A DNA stretch of 64,000 bases from Facklamia miroungae (lineage in GTDB: Bacteria > Bacillota > Bacilli > Lactobacillales > Aerococcaceae): NCBI RefSeq assembly GCF_012396555.1, contig NZ_JAAXPS010000001.1, forward strand, positions 186,001 to 250,000, given 5' to 3'. The position numbers and the translations under genes were made by a program. Below, one piece after another: positions 35,427-47,258 of this stretch. The notes beneath the pieces are model-generated. The model saw only the letters and a program-made list of their open reading frames with translations, made no database searches and was not told the DNA's origin. How positions within the stretch are numbered: position 1 is the stretch's first letter; every line of letters starts with the position of its first letter.

Positions 35427-35817
35427 ACTTCATAAACAAGAAGACTTGGCAGAGCTTGCCCTTAAATCAGGCCGTCAAGTGACCTACGAAGATGACCTCC
35501 TCTTTGAACTGCTCGATATCGAAGTATCCGATGAAGAGGAAAGTCAAGAAATACTTAAAGAATTGATGGGTGAACGTCTCTTTTTGTCATCCGCAATTCC
35601 CTTAACTAAAGAAGAAAAAATGAAAATTGCCAGAGAATTTATGCGCATTACTGGCTTTTCTATTCGTTCTTTTACCACAATTATTGATCCCGACTTAATT
35701 ATTGGCGTCCGTTTACAAAGTGAACGTTTCTATTATGAACTATCGGGCGGCCAAATCTTACAAACCATGCAAAATCAAATTAATATACCGGAAAGTGAAG
35801 AGGTGATTTCTTCATGA
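35413..35817 (+). CDS. atpH: ATP synthase subunit delta, short form
   Basis: 134 residues, against about 175-180 in most bacteria. The start is firm: GGAGGAG lies just upstream of ATG 35413 inside the atpF 3' end. The N-terminal six-helix domain that docks on the alpha subunits appears reduced to about 60 residues. The C-terminal OSCP-like segment is recognisable ([26 protein letters not shown], matching the usual I.DP.LIGG....G...D.S). Position between atpF and atpA makes the assignment secure. The next gene overlaps by 4 bp. Confidence 0.85.
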   Translation: MNNGRLHKQEDLAELALKSGRQVTYEDDLLFELLDIEVSDEEESQEILKELMGERLFLSSAIPLTKEEKMKIAREFMRITGFSIRSFTTIIDPDLIIGVRLQSERFYYELSGGQILQTMQNQINIPESEEVISS

Positions 35818-37348
35818 GCGCGAACGAAAAATTTACAAACGATGTCCTAAGACAGATCCAAGATTTCAAAATCGATAAAAAATTAGAAGAAATCGGTACA
35901 GTTTCCTATGTCGGAGACGGTATTGCCTTCTCAGAAGGTCTCGACAATGCCATGTACGGTGAAATGGTTGAATTCAATGATGGTACGATTGGGATGGTAC
36001 AGAATTTAGAAACGGACCAAGTCGGTGTCATCATTTTTGGTTCTTACCATCAAATTCATGAAGGCGATATTATCCGCCGGATGAACCATACCATGGAGGT
36101 TCCTGTCGGTAAAGCCCTCCTCGGTCGGGTCGTTGATGCGTTGGGTCGTCCCATTGATGATAAGGGTCCTATATTAACCAACAAGACCCGTCCTGTTGAA
36201 GCGGAAGCTCCAGGCATTATGGAACGCCAATCCGTTAAAAAACCACTAGAAACAGGAATCAAAGCTATTGACTCACTGGTTCCGATCGGTAGAGGACAGC
36301 GCGAATTAATCATCGGTGACCGTAAAACCGGTAAGACTTCTTTGGCAATTGATACAGTCTTAAATCAAAAAGGCAAAGATGTCATTTGTATTTACGTGGC
36401 GATCGGACAAAAAGAATCGACCGTTAAGAATATCGTTCATACCCTCACCAACCGTGGTGCGATGGATTATACCATTGTAATGACAGCTTCGGCTTCAAAA
36501 CCGGCTCCCCTTCTATACATCGCTCCTTATGCCGCAACCGCAATGGCAGAAGAGTTTATGTATGACGGAAAGCATGTTTTAATCATTTACGATGATCTCT
36601 CTAAACAAGCAGCTGCCTACCGCGAAATGTCCCTCTTACTCAAGCGACCACCCGGACGTGAAGCTTATCCAGGGGATATTTTTTATCTCCATTCTCGCTT
36701 ATTAGAACGCTCTGCCAAATTATCTGATAAATTAGGTGGGGGTTCAATTACTTCACTTCCAATCGTTGAAACCCAAGCGGGTGATATCTCTGCTTATATT
36801 CCAACTAACGTTATTTCGATCACCGATGGCCAAATTTTCTTACAAAGCGACCTCTTCTTCTCTGGCGTGCGTCCTGCTATTAACGCTGGACTTTCAGTGT
36901 CACGGGTGGGTGGATCTGCTCAATTAAAAGCGATGAAACAAGTGTCAGGAACACTACGTTTAGACCTAGCTTCATATCGTGAATTAGAAGCCTTCACTTC
37001 ATTCGGCTCTGATATTGATGAAATGACTGCTCGCCAATTGAGACGTGGTGAACGCATTGTAGAAGTCTTGAAACAAGCGCTTCATCGTCCTATGCGATCT
37101 GGTGTGCAAATTGTAGTCTTCTATGCTCTAGGAAATGGCTTCTTTGATAAAGTACCCGTTAATATGATTCATACCTTAGAACAAATAATTTCAGATGAAC
37201 TCAGTACTTATCATTCTGGCCTCTTACAGAAGTTAGAAGATAATCAACCTTTACCAACCGAAATTGAATTAAATGCTATTTTAGACAAGATTGTTGATAA
37301 TTTTATCCTAGTTCATGTCGAAGGAAATAAACCAGGAAGTGATCAATA

Positions 37349-37349
<1 letters not shown>
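35814..37349 (+). CDS. atpA: ATP synthase subunit alpha
   Basis: 511 residues, full length. Walker [10 protein letters not shown] (about 169-177), the [13 protein letters not shown] and [10 protein letters not shown] segments and the arginine-finger region [10 protein letters not shown] are all present. It forms the non-catalytic nucleotide sites of F1. It overlaps atpH at its start and abuts atpG. Confidence 0.96.
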
Positions 37350-40171
<2,822 letters not shown>

Positions 40172-40177
40172 AACAAA

Positions 40178-40218
40178 AGGATCCCTCCCGCTGAAATGAG
40201 CGAGAAGGATCTTTTTTT
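40178..40218 (+). terminator. Terminator of the ATP synthase operon
   Basis: A 13-bp stem (GATCCCTCCCGCT with AGCGAGAAGGATC, two G-U pairs), loop GAAATG, then seven T. Confidence 0.92.
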
Positions 40219-40236
40219 GACTATTAAACCATTTAT

Positions 40237-41400
40237 TTAGTTATTACGGAACACATCGCGGGTATAGACCTTGTCTTTAACACCCTCTAATTCATCGGCA
40301 TAACGATTAGCCAGGATAATATCCGCCCGTGAACAGAAAGTTTTGAAATCACCCTCGACCTCTTCCCCATCAAATTGCTGATCGTCAAGGGTTGGCTCAT
40401 AAATAATAATCTCTTTACCTTCCGCTCTTAATTTCTTAAGAATATCTAAAATGGCTGACTGGCGAAAGTTATCAGAGTTCGATTTCATGGTTAAGCGGTA
40501 GATACCTACAACTTGAGGATCTTTTAAAAGAATTTGCGAAGCAATATGTTCTTTGCGGGTAGCGTTGGAATCAACGATGGCTTGAATGAGATTGTTTGGC
40601 ACATCCTGGTAATTAGCTAATAATTGCTTGGTATCTTTAGGTAGGCAATAACCGCCATAACCAAAGGAAGGATTGTTATAGTGATCACCAATTCGAGGAT
40701 CTAAGCCTACCCCTTCAATAATATGTTGACTATTGAGACCACGGACTTCCGCATAGGTGTCTAACTCATTAAAGTAAGAAATTCTTAAGGCTAAATACGT
40801 GTTAGAAAAGAGCTTGACCGCTTCTGCTTCAGTCGATGGCATGGTCAGAATATGAACATCCTTGTCAAGGGCTGCTTGAGCAAACAGCTGAGCCACTTGC
40901 TGACTTTTAGGCGATTCATTGCCTACAATTATCCTAGAAGGATGTAAGTTATCATAGAGCGCCTTCCCTTCACGTAAGAATTCGGGTGAAAAAATGATAT
41001 CCATACCATAGTCTTGACGGATTTCTTGGGTATAACCAACCGGGATGGTTGATTTAATAACGACCACCGCTTGGGGGGCGAATGCTTTCACCTTATCCAA
41101 GGCATCTTCTACCGCGCTGGTATCAAAATGATTGGTCTCATCATTATAGTTAGTCGGAGTGGCTATAATCACTAAGTCCGCTCCAGTATAAGCCAAGCTT
41201 GGATCATCGGTTGCCATAAGATTTAAATCATGGTGAGCTAAATACTCAGAAATTTCACTATCCACAATGGGAGCGATCCTTTGATTGATTAAATCGACCC
41301 GCTCTTTGACAATTTCCATGGCCTTTACCTCATTATGCTGTGCTAATAAAATCGCATTTGAAAGTCCCACATAGCCCATTCCTGCAACTGTAATTTTCAT
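40237..41400 (-). CDS. ugd: UDP-glucose 6-dehydrogenase, copy 1
   Basis: Oxidises UDP-glucose to UDP-glucuronate with two NAD; 387 residues. Rossmann motif GMGYVGLSNAILLAQ (residues 7-21), SPEFLREG, and the catalytic cysteine in [15 protein letters not shown]. Close paralogue of the capsule-linked copy at 54278-55444 and convergent with the atp operon. Here it is not flanked by sugar genes, although galU copies lie about 7 kb away. Confidence 0.94.
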   Translation of the reverse strand: MKITVAGMGYVGLSNAILLAQHNEVKAMEIVKERVDLINQRIAPIVDSEISEYLAHHDLNLMATDDPSLAYTGADLVIIATPTNYNDETNHFDTSAVEDALDKVKAFAPQAVVVIKSTIPVGYTQEIRQDYGMDIIFSPEFLREGKALYDNLHPSRIIVGNESPKSQQVAQLFAQAALDKDVHILTMPSTEAEAVKLFSNTYLALRISYFNELDTYAEVRGLNSQHIIEGVGLDPRIGDHYNNPSFGYGGYCLPKDTKQLLANYQDVPNNLIQAIVDSNATRKEHIASQILLKDPQVVGIYRLTMKSNSDNFRQSAILDILKKLRAEGKEIIIYEPTLDDQQFDGEEVEGDFKTFCSRADIILANRYADELEGVKDKVYTRDVFRNN

Positions 41401-41470
41401 AACGCCACCTTATCTTTCATTATTTTATCTCCATTATACAAAAGTCTTACTCTGCTTAACAAGCTCTGAT

Positions 41471-42937
41471 CTACTGATGGGAATCTAAGAGATGCTTGAC
41501 ACAGGCTTGCGCTTGCTTATAGGTCAGTTTGGTATTATTATTGCCAAATTGGGTGGAGAAGATCCAATGTCCGGTTAAATAACAATTGGGTATCAGTCCA
41601 TACTTTTGACTTAAGACTTGGGTGGTCGGCCAATCAACTAAAATACCACCTAAAGGATTAGCTTGAATAATACCTTCATTATACATTTGCTTAATTAAAG
41701 GATCATGTTGAGCAGCTGAATCTAAATGCTGATCAAAGCCCGTTGCGTTGATTAGGTAACCTGCGCGATAACGCAGACCCTTCTGGGTAATAACTGTAAA
41801 GCCATCTTCCTCCACTTCAACCTCTTTCATACCTGAAACAATTCGAATACGACCTTCTTTAAGTCCTTCAAGGATGAATTTGATACTTTCAGCTGGTGTT
41901 TGACTTCTAAAATGTTCAAACAAGCCCATAAAATCTCTGAAAAATCGAATCCGATCGTGGGTTGACAAAGCCATGTTAAGCGCTGGTAAAAAGGCGGTTA
42001 ACTTACGCCCATATAATTGCAAAATACTCAAGCGGCGATTCTGTTGATGAATAGCCATCAATCCTTCACCAATCGAGCCTTGGCTGTAGCGCTCCACTAG
42101 AACTTTCCAGTCTATCCCATTAGCAGCCATATCGGCTTCAAATTGTTGAAAGATGGTTTCTAAAGGAATCACTCGCTCCTCGGATTGATTAAGCTGCTGC
42201 TCAATCCACTCATCATCCAAAGTAAAGACAATCTCTTCAAAAAAGCGTTCAAATTTAGGGGTTGAAAAGGGCTGATCTAAGATATAGAAAGTTACGGGAT
42301 GATCAATCGTAATGGGATATTCATTTTGCAAATAGCGCATGATATCAATTCCTGTCAGTCCCGAACCAATAATCCCAATCCGCTTTTGCGGGTCCAATTC
42401 GGACAAAACCTGCTCAACTGGATAGGGATGGTGAATATACCCTTCTTGACCTAGTAGATCATAGTGATCCGCATAAGGAGGATGCCCTACCGTCATTATG
42501 ACAGAATCGTAGGGTCCATAGTCTTGACCTTGGTCGTCTTTTAAATAATATTGATTCTTTCCTTTAACCTCAAAACGGTGGATGCGATGATGTAAGACAT
42601 GAATACGCGCATCTTCAAAATAAGGAGCAAAATACGCCTCAATGTATTGCCCAAAGATAGGTCGGGGAGAGAAAATATCGCGCTGAGCATATTCGGGATA
42701 ATGCACTTGCAACCAACGCAGATAATGGTCCGAATCCTGCCATTCAAAACCTAAATCACCGACATAAGAATTCATTAATAATTGCTTGGAATCTGCTTGA
42801 TAAGGCGAGCCTACCCCTATTTGTACACGGTCTTCAAAGACATCAACATGACTGATAATGCCTGAAGGATCCTCTTCAATAATTGATTTGACAGCAGCAG
42901 CCCCAGCAACTCCTGCCCCTATAATTGCTATTTTCAT
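41471..42937 (-). CDS. FAD/NAD(P)-binding protein (FAD-dependent oxidoreductase-like)
   Basis: About 488 residues. The N-terminal FAD site reads IAIIGAGVAGAAAVKSII, and a second dinucleotide motif (KRIGIIGSGLTGIDIMRYLQ) lies near residue 195. MNSYVGDLGFEWQDS and TVGHPPYADHY fit the FAD_NAD-binding family found with uncharacterised oxidoreductases. Start ATG 42937 has GAGGTG five bases upstream; the longer frame begins inside that site. Substrate unknown; single gene. Confidence 0.85.
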   Translation of the reverse strand: MKIAIIGAGVAGAAAVKSIIEEDPSGIISHVDVFEDRVQIGVGSPYQADSKQLLMNSYVGDLGFEWQDSDHYLRWLQVHYPEYAQRDIFSPRPIFGQYIEAYFAPYFEDARIHVLHHRIHRFEVKGKNQYYLKDDQGQDYGPYDSVIMTVGHPPYADHYDLLGQEGYIHHPYPVEQVLSELDPQKRIGIIGSGLTGIDIMRYLQNEYPITIDHPVTFYILDQPFSTPKFERFFEEIVFTLDDEWIEQQLNQSEERVIPLETIFQQFEADMAANGIDWKVLVERYSQGSIGEGLMAIHQQNRRLSILQLYGRKLTAFLPALNMALSTHDRIRFFRDFMGLFEHFRSQTPAESIKFILEGLKEGRIRIVSGMKEVEVEEDGFTVITQKGLRYRAGYLINATGFDQHLDSAAQHDPLIKQMYNEGIIQANPLGGILVDWPTTQVLSQKYGLIPNCYLTGHWIFSTQFGNNNTKLTYKQAQACVKHLLDSHQ

Positions 42938-43012
42938 TTTGCACCTCAACATTCTTTATACTCTTCTATTAATTATAACGGATTGAGTATCTTTTTACAC
43001 TAAACAATGAAC

Positions 43013-43048
43013 CAAATAAAAAAGCTCCTACCATGAATGGTAAGAACT
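43013..43048 (-). terminator. Terminator of the DUF4230 gene
   Basis: Minus strand: AGTTCTTACCA, loop TTCA, TGGTAGGAGCT (two G-U pairs), followed by TTTTTTATTT. Confidence 0.87.
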
Positions 43049-43061
43049 TTCGTTGAAAAAT

Positions 43062-43685
43062 TTAAGCCACTTCGATCTTGAGTTCAAGCTCAGGATTGAT
43101 TGATTCTAATATTTCTTGAAGCAAAATACTTACTTGCTCTTTAGAATAGGCTTGAGCTTCTTCTAATAATCCATTGGCGACTGCCTCTTTTTCCATCTCT
43201 TTCTTCAGGTCTGTTTGTAAATTGGTCACATCACTCACCTGTAAGGGATTGAAAATAGATTTTTCTTCATCTAAAATTTCGATCGAATCATTATCCACTT
43301 CGTGGGCTAAGAGTTTAGCTTTAGGCAACTTAATGATTAATTCATTATCGGAAGTCTTTAAATCGACTTCATTTAAATCGACCCCTGCATGGATAACTCC
43401 AGCATAAGAAAGAATAAATTCTGTTTCTGTGAAGGGAATCTTCCAATTTTTAAGTGCTTTTTGCTTTTCATAATGCCCCATATTAGTATAGTGGTACTTC
43501 ATGGTTGTGAGTTCTTGCGACTGTTCTAAGCGATTTTTAACCATTTGAATCTCCTGCTGAGAAAGGTCATTGGGTATCGATTGAACATAATGACCCAAAC
43601 CATAAAAGACAGCCCAAACTGTAAACGAAAGAATGCCTATCGTTAGAAAAAAATAGCGAAAGAACATTTTTACTCCATTATTCAT
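43062..43685 (-). CDS. DUF4230 membrane-anchored protein
   Basis: 207 residues. One N-terminal helix (FFLTIGILSFTVWAVFYGLGHYV) precedes an extracytoplasmic domain with the DUF4230 pattern (SQELTTMKYHYTNMGHYEKQ, FILSYAGVIHAGVDLNEVDLK, LIIKLPKAKLL). The family is widespread and of unknown function. Start ATG 43685 is preceded by GGGGTG at good spacing; ATG 43667 is also possible. Confidence 0.82.
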   Translation of the reverse strand: MNNGVKMFFRYFFLTIGILSFTVWAVFYGLGHYVQSIPNDLSQQEIQMVKNRLEQSQELTTMKYHYTNMGHYEKQKALKNWKIPFTETEFILSYAGVIHAGVDLNEVDLKTSDNELIIKLPKAKLLAHEVDNDSIEILDEEKSIFNPLQVSDVTNLQTDLKKEMEKEAVANGLLEEAQAYSKEQVSILLQEILESINPELELKIEVA

Positions 43686-43773
43686 TGTTTCACCCCACTT
43701 GTTTGTTCAAGTAATGATAACATGAATAAACGAAATTCATATCCGACTTGAGGAGGAGATAGAAAAGAGAACG

Positions 43774-44832
43774 TTAATCGACAAGACGAATCAAGAAACG
43801 CTTCCCACCTAGTATAAAGCAGGTTTCTACCCTTTCTGGCCTTTCTGGAACTGATGGTAATGTTAATTGACGGCGGAAGGCGTCCATCTCTTCTTTATTG
43901 TAACCCGGACACAGACTATTATTATTCACTTCCCAATGTCCCTTAACAGCAGAAGCATCGAGCTTTAATTGCTCCATGAGGTGGCGGGTGAGCCAGTCTC
44001 TAGCCCTAATTTGTTCAGCCGAATAATCGTCTTTGGTGTTCGCTTCCACTGAAATATGCACACAAAAATGGTTACAATCAGCCACTCCCCAGGTAATTCT
44101 TTCCAAATCATAATTTTGATAGATGTTGGCTTGGCTATCAATATAATAGTGATAGCCCCCACGATCCCAGCCTCTTTCTTCTTGCCAAAAGGCTTCGTGA
44201 TGCCAGATCTTACGATCTAATGACCGTTTTACCGCGGTATAATGCCATACGATGGTTGTGATCGCTTGAATCGACCGGTCTTTTGCTTGCCCTCCTAAAG
44301 CCTCCGCTCGCCGGTCAATCACGATAGGAGTAAAGTCTTCAGAAATAGGGACGGTCTCTTTTGCGGGTTGAAGGTTATATTGGGTCAGATCATAGGTTCG
44401 AATGAGTTTGACTAATTGATCGCCATAAGTGGGATCGACCGCATAGCTACCGCTTAAGGCACGGGCTTCTTGATGGGAATCGAGTGCTTCAATAGCAGCC
44501 TTATAGACCACATTCTTGCGGTAATCGGTTGAAGTAAAGAACTTAGCATGGTCAGCAATCCCTTCTTCGAGACTTGAGTAAGCGCGAAAGAGCGACACCT
44601 CCATTTCACCGTTTGCTTCAAGCGAGGCGTGTTCCACCACCCGTCCTTGCCAAGGAGCGGAAGCTTTTATTCCAAAGCCATTGTTCGATTGGAGGTAAAG
44701 CGGCGATCTGCCACCATTTGATTCAAGAATAAATTGAGCCATCCGAGTAGCCACCGAAATGGAACTGGGGTATTTTTGAAAAAGCGTAGCTAAGCTGGCC
44801 ATTCTTTTAACAATCCAAGGGTCTTTTGTCAT
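43774..44832 (-). CDS. Two-domain endolysin: glucosaminidase plus amidase_2
   Basis: Peptidoglycan hydrolase of 352 residues. The N-terminal half is a GH73-type glucosaminidase (SVATRMAQFILESNGG, NNGFGIKA, FRAYSSLEEGIADHAKFF, YAVDPTYGDQLVKLI). The C-terminal half (about 195-335) is a zinc amidase_2/PGRP fold: IVWHYTA, GYHYYID, the RITWGVADCNHFCVHISVE block and GHWEVNNNSLCPG. There is no signal peptide, so export needs the holin encoded upstream. The start ATG 44832 overlaps the holin stop as ATGA. Last gene of the sigma-factor cassette. Confidence 0.88.
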   Translation of the reverse strand: MTKDPWIVKRMASLATLFQKYPSSISVATRMAQFILESNGGRSPLYLQSNNGFGIKASAPWQGRVVEHASLEANGEMEVSLFRAYSSLEEGIADHAKFFTSTDYRKNVVYKAAIEALDSHQEARALSGSYAVDPTYGDQLVKLIRTYDLTQYNLQPAKETVPISEDFTPIVIDRRAEALGGQAKDRSIQAITTIVWHYTAVKRSLDRKIWHHEAFWQEERGWDRGGYHYYIDSQANIYQNYDLERITWGVADCNHFCVHISVEANTKDDYSAEQIRARDWLTRHLMEQLKLDASAVKGHWEVNNNSLCPGYNKEEMDAFRRQLTLPSVPERPERVETCFILGGKRFLIRLVD

Positions 44833-45056
44833 ATCGCTAGCCCCCATCCTTTAGGAGAGTTATCATTATGATAATGATAAGAAGAGATCTGTAAGAGCGA
44901 GCCTAAAAAAATCGTCAACAAATTAATCACACCCACCCAACGAGAAGCTGAGTCCCATAGGTAGAGTTCACCCATACCTTGAATAAAAACAGCCAAAGCC
45001 GGTAAAAAAATCAAAACAATCCATTTACTCAGATCATACAACTGATTGGACAGCAT
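44829..45056 (-). CDS. Phage-type holin
   Basis: 75 residues with two membrane helices (WIVLIFLPALAVFIQGMG and WVGVINLLTIFLGSLLQIS) and a charged tail (YHYHNDNSPKGWG). This resembles small Gram-positive phage holins (Lactococcus/phi LC3-like). It overlaps the endolysin by 4 bp, the classic holin-lysin arrangement. Confidence 0.82.
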   Translation of the reverse strand: MLSNQLYDLSKWIVLIFLPALAVFIQGMGELYLWDSASRWVGVINLLTIFLGSLLQISSYHYHNDNSPKGWGLAI

Positions 45057-45087
45057 TTAATCATCCTTTCTTTTTAAATTCTTTCTA

Positions 45088-45312
45088 TTATCTCTCTTGA
45101 CACGTTTCAAGGGGCCAGAGGTACCGCTCATGCCATTCGACTCTTTGCCTTAAAGATTGGATGGCTTGATGATTATCTTCAAGTTTTGCTTGCATCCAGT
45201 CAATGCGTTCTACCAGATCATGAATCGCCGTGATCAAGCGGATCATTTTGGAGATGAGTGTAATGACAGCAATGATGGCTCCCGCATAAGAGCCGTAATC
45301 AATTAGATTCAT
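45088..45312 (-). CDS. Small membrane protein with coiled coil
   Basis: 74 residues from ATG 45312 (AGGAGG ribosome site; the longer frame to 45357 is unsupported). One hydrophobic helix (YAGAIIAVITLISKMI) is followed by a heptad-rich segment (DLVERIDWMQAKLEDNHQAIQSLRQRVEWHERY). Similar proteins such as XhlA or spanin-like factors accompany holins, but I cannot assign a family. It lies directly upstream of the holin gene. Confidence 0.7.
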   Translation of the reverse strand: MNLIDYGSYAGAIIAVITLISKMIRLITAIHDLVERIDWMQAKLEDNHQAIQSLRQRVEWHERYLWPLETCQER

Positions 45313-45378
45313 ACTCGTCCTCCTTTCATAAAGAAGGAGTTGAGTCCAAAAACTCAACTCCTTCGTGCTTCAAGCTAA

Positions 45379-45618
45379 TTAAGCTTCTTCATACGCATAG
45401 ACATCTGTCACATTACGCTCGACATAACGAGCTACGACAGGCGTCACATACATATCCATGCCCTTTTCATCCTTGAAAAGATCACAAGCTACAATCGCTT
45501 GCATCACCGCTTCAGCCGTTTCTTGGGCGATATTTAAAGCCGGTTGACTAATCGTAATTTTACGATTTTTACCTGCAGCATCTAAGAAAACTAATTCAAG
45601 AACCATACTATCTTTCAT
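45379..45618 (-). CDS. DUF2922-family small protein
   Basis: 79 residues, no signal peptide. LELVFLDAAGKNRKITISQPA and the following AEAVMQAIVACDLF fit DUF2922, a family of about 70 residues of unknown function that co-occurs with DUF1659 proteins in Firmicutes. An AAAGGAG site precedes the ATG. The hairpin-like gap after it is short. Confidence 0.8.
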   Translation of the reverse strand: MKDSMVLELVFLDAAGKNRKITISQPALNIAQETAEAVMQAIVACDLFKDEKGMDMYVTPVVARYVERNVTDVYAYEEA

Positions 45619-45638
45619 TTATATTCTCCTTTCTACTA

Positions 45639-45842
45639 CTAAACAAAATTATATGCATAGATGGCTTGAGCGGTATCCGTAGGATTAATGGTTAATTGAT
45701 CCATTTGATCTTTAATCACTTGCACCTGTTCGGGTGTAACATTTTCAATCAATCCCTGAATAGTGACCATAAAGCTTTTCTCCGTAGCCGGATTCATTCC
45801 CTTCAACGTTAAACGACCTGATTTGTACTCTTTGTTGTTCAT
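45639..45842 (-). CDS. DUF1659-family small protein
   Basis: 67 residues. The pattern GRLTLKGMNPATEKSFMVTIQGL...ENVTPEQVQVIKDQMDQL fits DUF1659. It is similar in size and fold pattern to the DUF2922 protein that follows, so the two may form a pair. AGGAGG precedes the ATG. First gene downstream of the sigma factor gene. Confidence 0.8.
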   Translation of the reverse strand: MNNKEYKSGRLTLKGMNPATEKSFMVTIQGLIENVTPEQVQVIKDQMDQLTINPTDTAQAIYAYNFV

Positions 45843-45899
45843 GATAGTTCCTCCTATGTGTTTTTGTAAGCCGTACGCTCTTACACTTTATACACACAA
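45843..45899 (-). promoter_or_regulatory. Candidate regulated promoter of the DUF1659-to-endolysin unit
   Basis: The only gap in the cassette large enough for a promoter (57 bp). On the minus strand it holds an imperfect palindrome GTAAGAGCGTACGGCTTAC and, upstream, GTGTATAAAG. There is no clear vegetative -35/-10 pair. I infer that the adjacent sigma factor could recognise this segment. Confidence 0.4.
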
Positions 45900-46466
45900 T
45901 CAGATCATAAAAAACGGCAATAAAAGAATAAAATTATTTCCTATGTCTTTTAATAAATTTCGTAATTTATGACCGATTCGCTCTTTATCGTAACGGAGGG
46001 TGCGTTCTGAGACCTGAGTAAGTTGGCAAATTTCATGATTCAACCAGCGACCAGACAGCAATAAATTAAATACCTTCCATTCACGACCGGTTAAGTACTG
46101 CTTAGCCGTTTCTTTGAGGAGAAAAACCGCTTCTTCTTGGCTAGTGTTAGGACCCGCTTCTAACAAATGATTAAAGGCGAAAGGATCTGTTGGTGTCACT
46201 GTATACTTAGATTTACGTAAACGATTCAGTAAAAACCAACGCAATCCCTTACCAGCATAGGCTACAAACTGGTAGCGGTCGTCTTGATTATTTAAAGGAT
46301 CCCCTTCAAAGCGCTGATATAACTCCAACAATTCAATCCGCATTTCTTGTAAGTGGTCTTGGTAATCACAGTCATAACTTGCAATTTGATAATGATGAAG
46401 CCAATGATGAATTAAAGGATCAAATAGAATAACAACTTTTTCTAACTCCGCTTTACTTTTAACCAT
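45900..46466 (-). CDS. Small sigma-70-family factor (ComX/SigO-like size)
   Basis: 188 residues. An N-terminal region 2-like part (DPLIHHWLHHYQ, DYQDHLQEMRIELLELYQRFE, YRFV/AYAGKGLRWFLLNRLRKSK-type segment) and a C-terminal region 4-like HTH (LTGREWKVFNLLLSGRWLNHEICQLTQVSERTLRYDKERIGHKLRNLL) are visible. The end is an odd hydrophobic tail (NFILLLPFFMI). Small sigma factors of this type drive competence or special operons. The five genes downstream are oriented the same way and end with holin and endolysin. Confidence 0.8.
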   Translation of the reverse strand: MVKSKAELEKVVILFDPLIHHWLHHYQIASYDCDYQDHLQEMRIELLELYQRFEGDPLNNQDDRYQFVAYAGKGLRWFLLNRLRKSKYTVTPTDPFAFNHLLEAGPNTSQEEAVFLLKETAKQYLTGREWKVFNLLLSGRWLNHEICQLTQVSERTLRYDKERIGHKLRNLLKDIGNNFILLLPFFMI

Positions 46467-46495
46467 TTTCTTTCCTCCTTTTTAATAAACACAAC

Positions 46496-46544
46496 AAAAA
46501 GACGGGCAGATGATTAAGGGAGTTTCCTCAATATCTCGCCCGTC
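46496..46544 (-). terminator. Terminator between the small upstream gene and the sigma factor gene
   Basis: Minus strand: GACGGGC and GCCCGTC arms enclose a second partly paired stem (GAGATATTGAGG with CCCTTAATCATCT), followed by TTTTTGTTG. Confidence 0.75.
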
Positions 46545-46555
46545 TAGCGGTTCTT

Positions 46556-46738
46556 TTATGATTTCGTTTTATGATTCTTTTCTTGTCTGTGGGGAGCCTT
46601 CACTTCGTTAATAACTACTCTATTGCATGGCGTAAACGCAATTTCAGTGCGAATTCCTTTATTTACAATCACAACTAATTTCCGATTTGAATCAAGCTCG
46701 CAAACTTTTTTGCCTCTCGAATTTCTAATTTCGAGCAT
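46556..46738 (-). CDS. Small basic protein of unknown function
   Basis: 60 residues from ATG 46738 (AGGAGG six bases upstream; the longer frame to 46756 overlaps that site). The sequence starts MLEIRNSRGKKVCELDSNRKL and ends with a Lys/His-rich tail (HRQEKNHKTKS); two cysteines (one in the N-terminal strand, one in FTPCNR). I do not recognise a family. It is separated from the sigma factor gene by a strong terminator, so membership of the cassette is uncertain. Confidence 0.55.
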   Translation of the reverse strand: MLEIRNSRGKKVCELDSNRKLVVIVNKGIRTEIAFTPCNRVVINEVKAPHRQEKNHKTKS

Positions 46739-46756
46739 TCGTATCCTCCTAGTCAA

Positions 46757-47221
46757 ATCTACTTTAATCGTTTATTAAGACTTCTTGTAAAGTTATCCAA
46801 CAAGCATTATTCTATCTGATGATAGATTTCCTTCACTTACAACGAAAAATTAGCCATAGATACTTGCGACCTCAATAGGAATATATAACGATTTAAAATT
46901 TTAAAAAATCTTAAATAAAAATTTCTAAGTGACCGGCTCCTCCCTTCAGAGTATATTCTTAAATAATGTTGATCAACAATTTGAATTATACATATTTTTA
47001 AAGCCTTTGCAATACTCTTAAGTTTAAAAATTTTAATATTTGAAATTTTTATTTAAAATATTACCTCTATTTTCTCACTGTAGGCCGATATCATATTCTT
47101 ATTAAAATAAAAACATATATTTAAGATTATATAATCAGAAGTCTGAAGAAAAGTTATCACCTTTGACAATCGGTTAAAAGTTGACAAAATTTTTAAAAAT
47201 TATAAAAAGTTGATGGCTACA
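46757..47221. other. AT-rich intergenic stretch with an inverted repeat
   Basis: Most of a 553-base region without a gene (46739-47291). Notable are a perfect 15-base inverted repeat (TTAAATAAAAATTTC at 46911-46925 and its complement at 47042-47056, 116 bases apart) and a 12-base palindrome TGTTGATCAACA at 46967-46978. No ORF, RNA gene or known element is recognised. Confidence 0.55.
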
Positions 47222-47258
47222 AAATAAAAGAGCCAATAGCTCGGATCGCTATCAGCTC
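47222..47258 (-). terminator. Terminator of the Excalibur-protein gene
   Basis: Minus strand: GAGCTGATAGC, loop, GCTATTGGCTC with one mismatch, then TTTTATTTT. Confidence 0.78.

Noticed and set aside
43774..46466. Prophage remnant
   Set aside because: Only lysis-type genes and a sigma factor are present. No structural, packaging or integration genes and no att-like repeats are seen, and both sides are ordinary chromosomal genes, so a dedicated cassette fits better.
46967..46978. FNR box at TGTTGATCAACA
   Set aside because: The half-sites abut (TTGATCAA) instead of being separated by six bases, and no regulated gene start is near.
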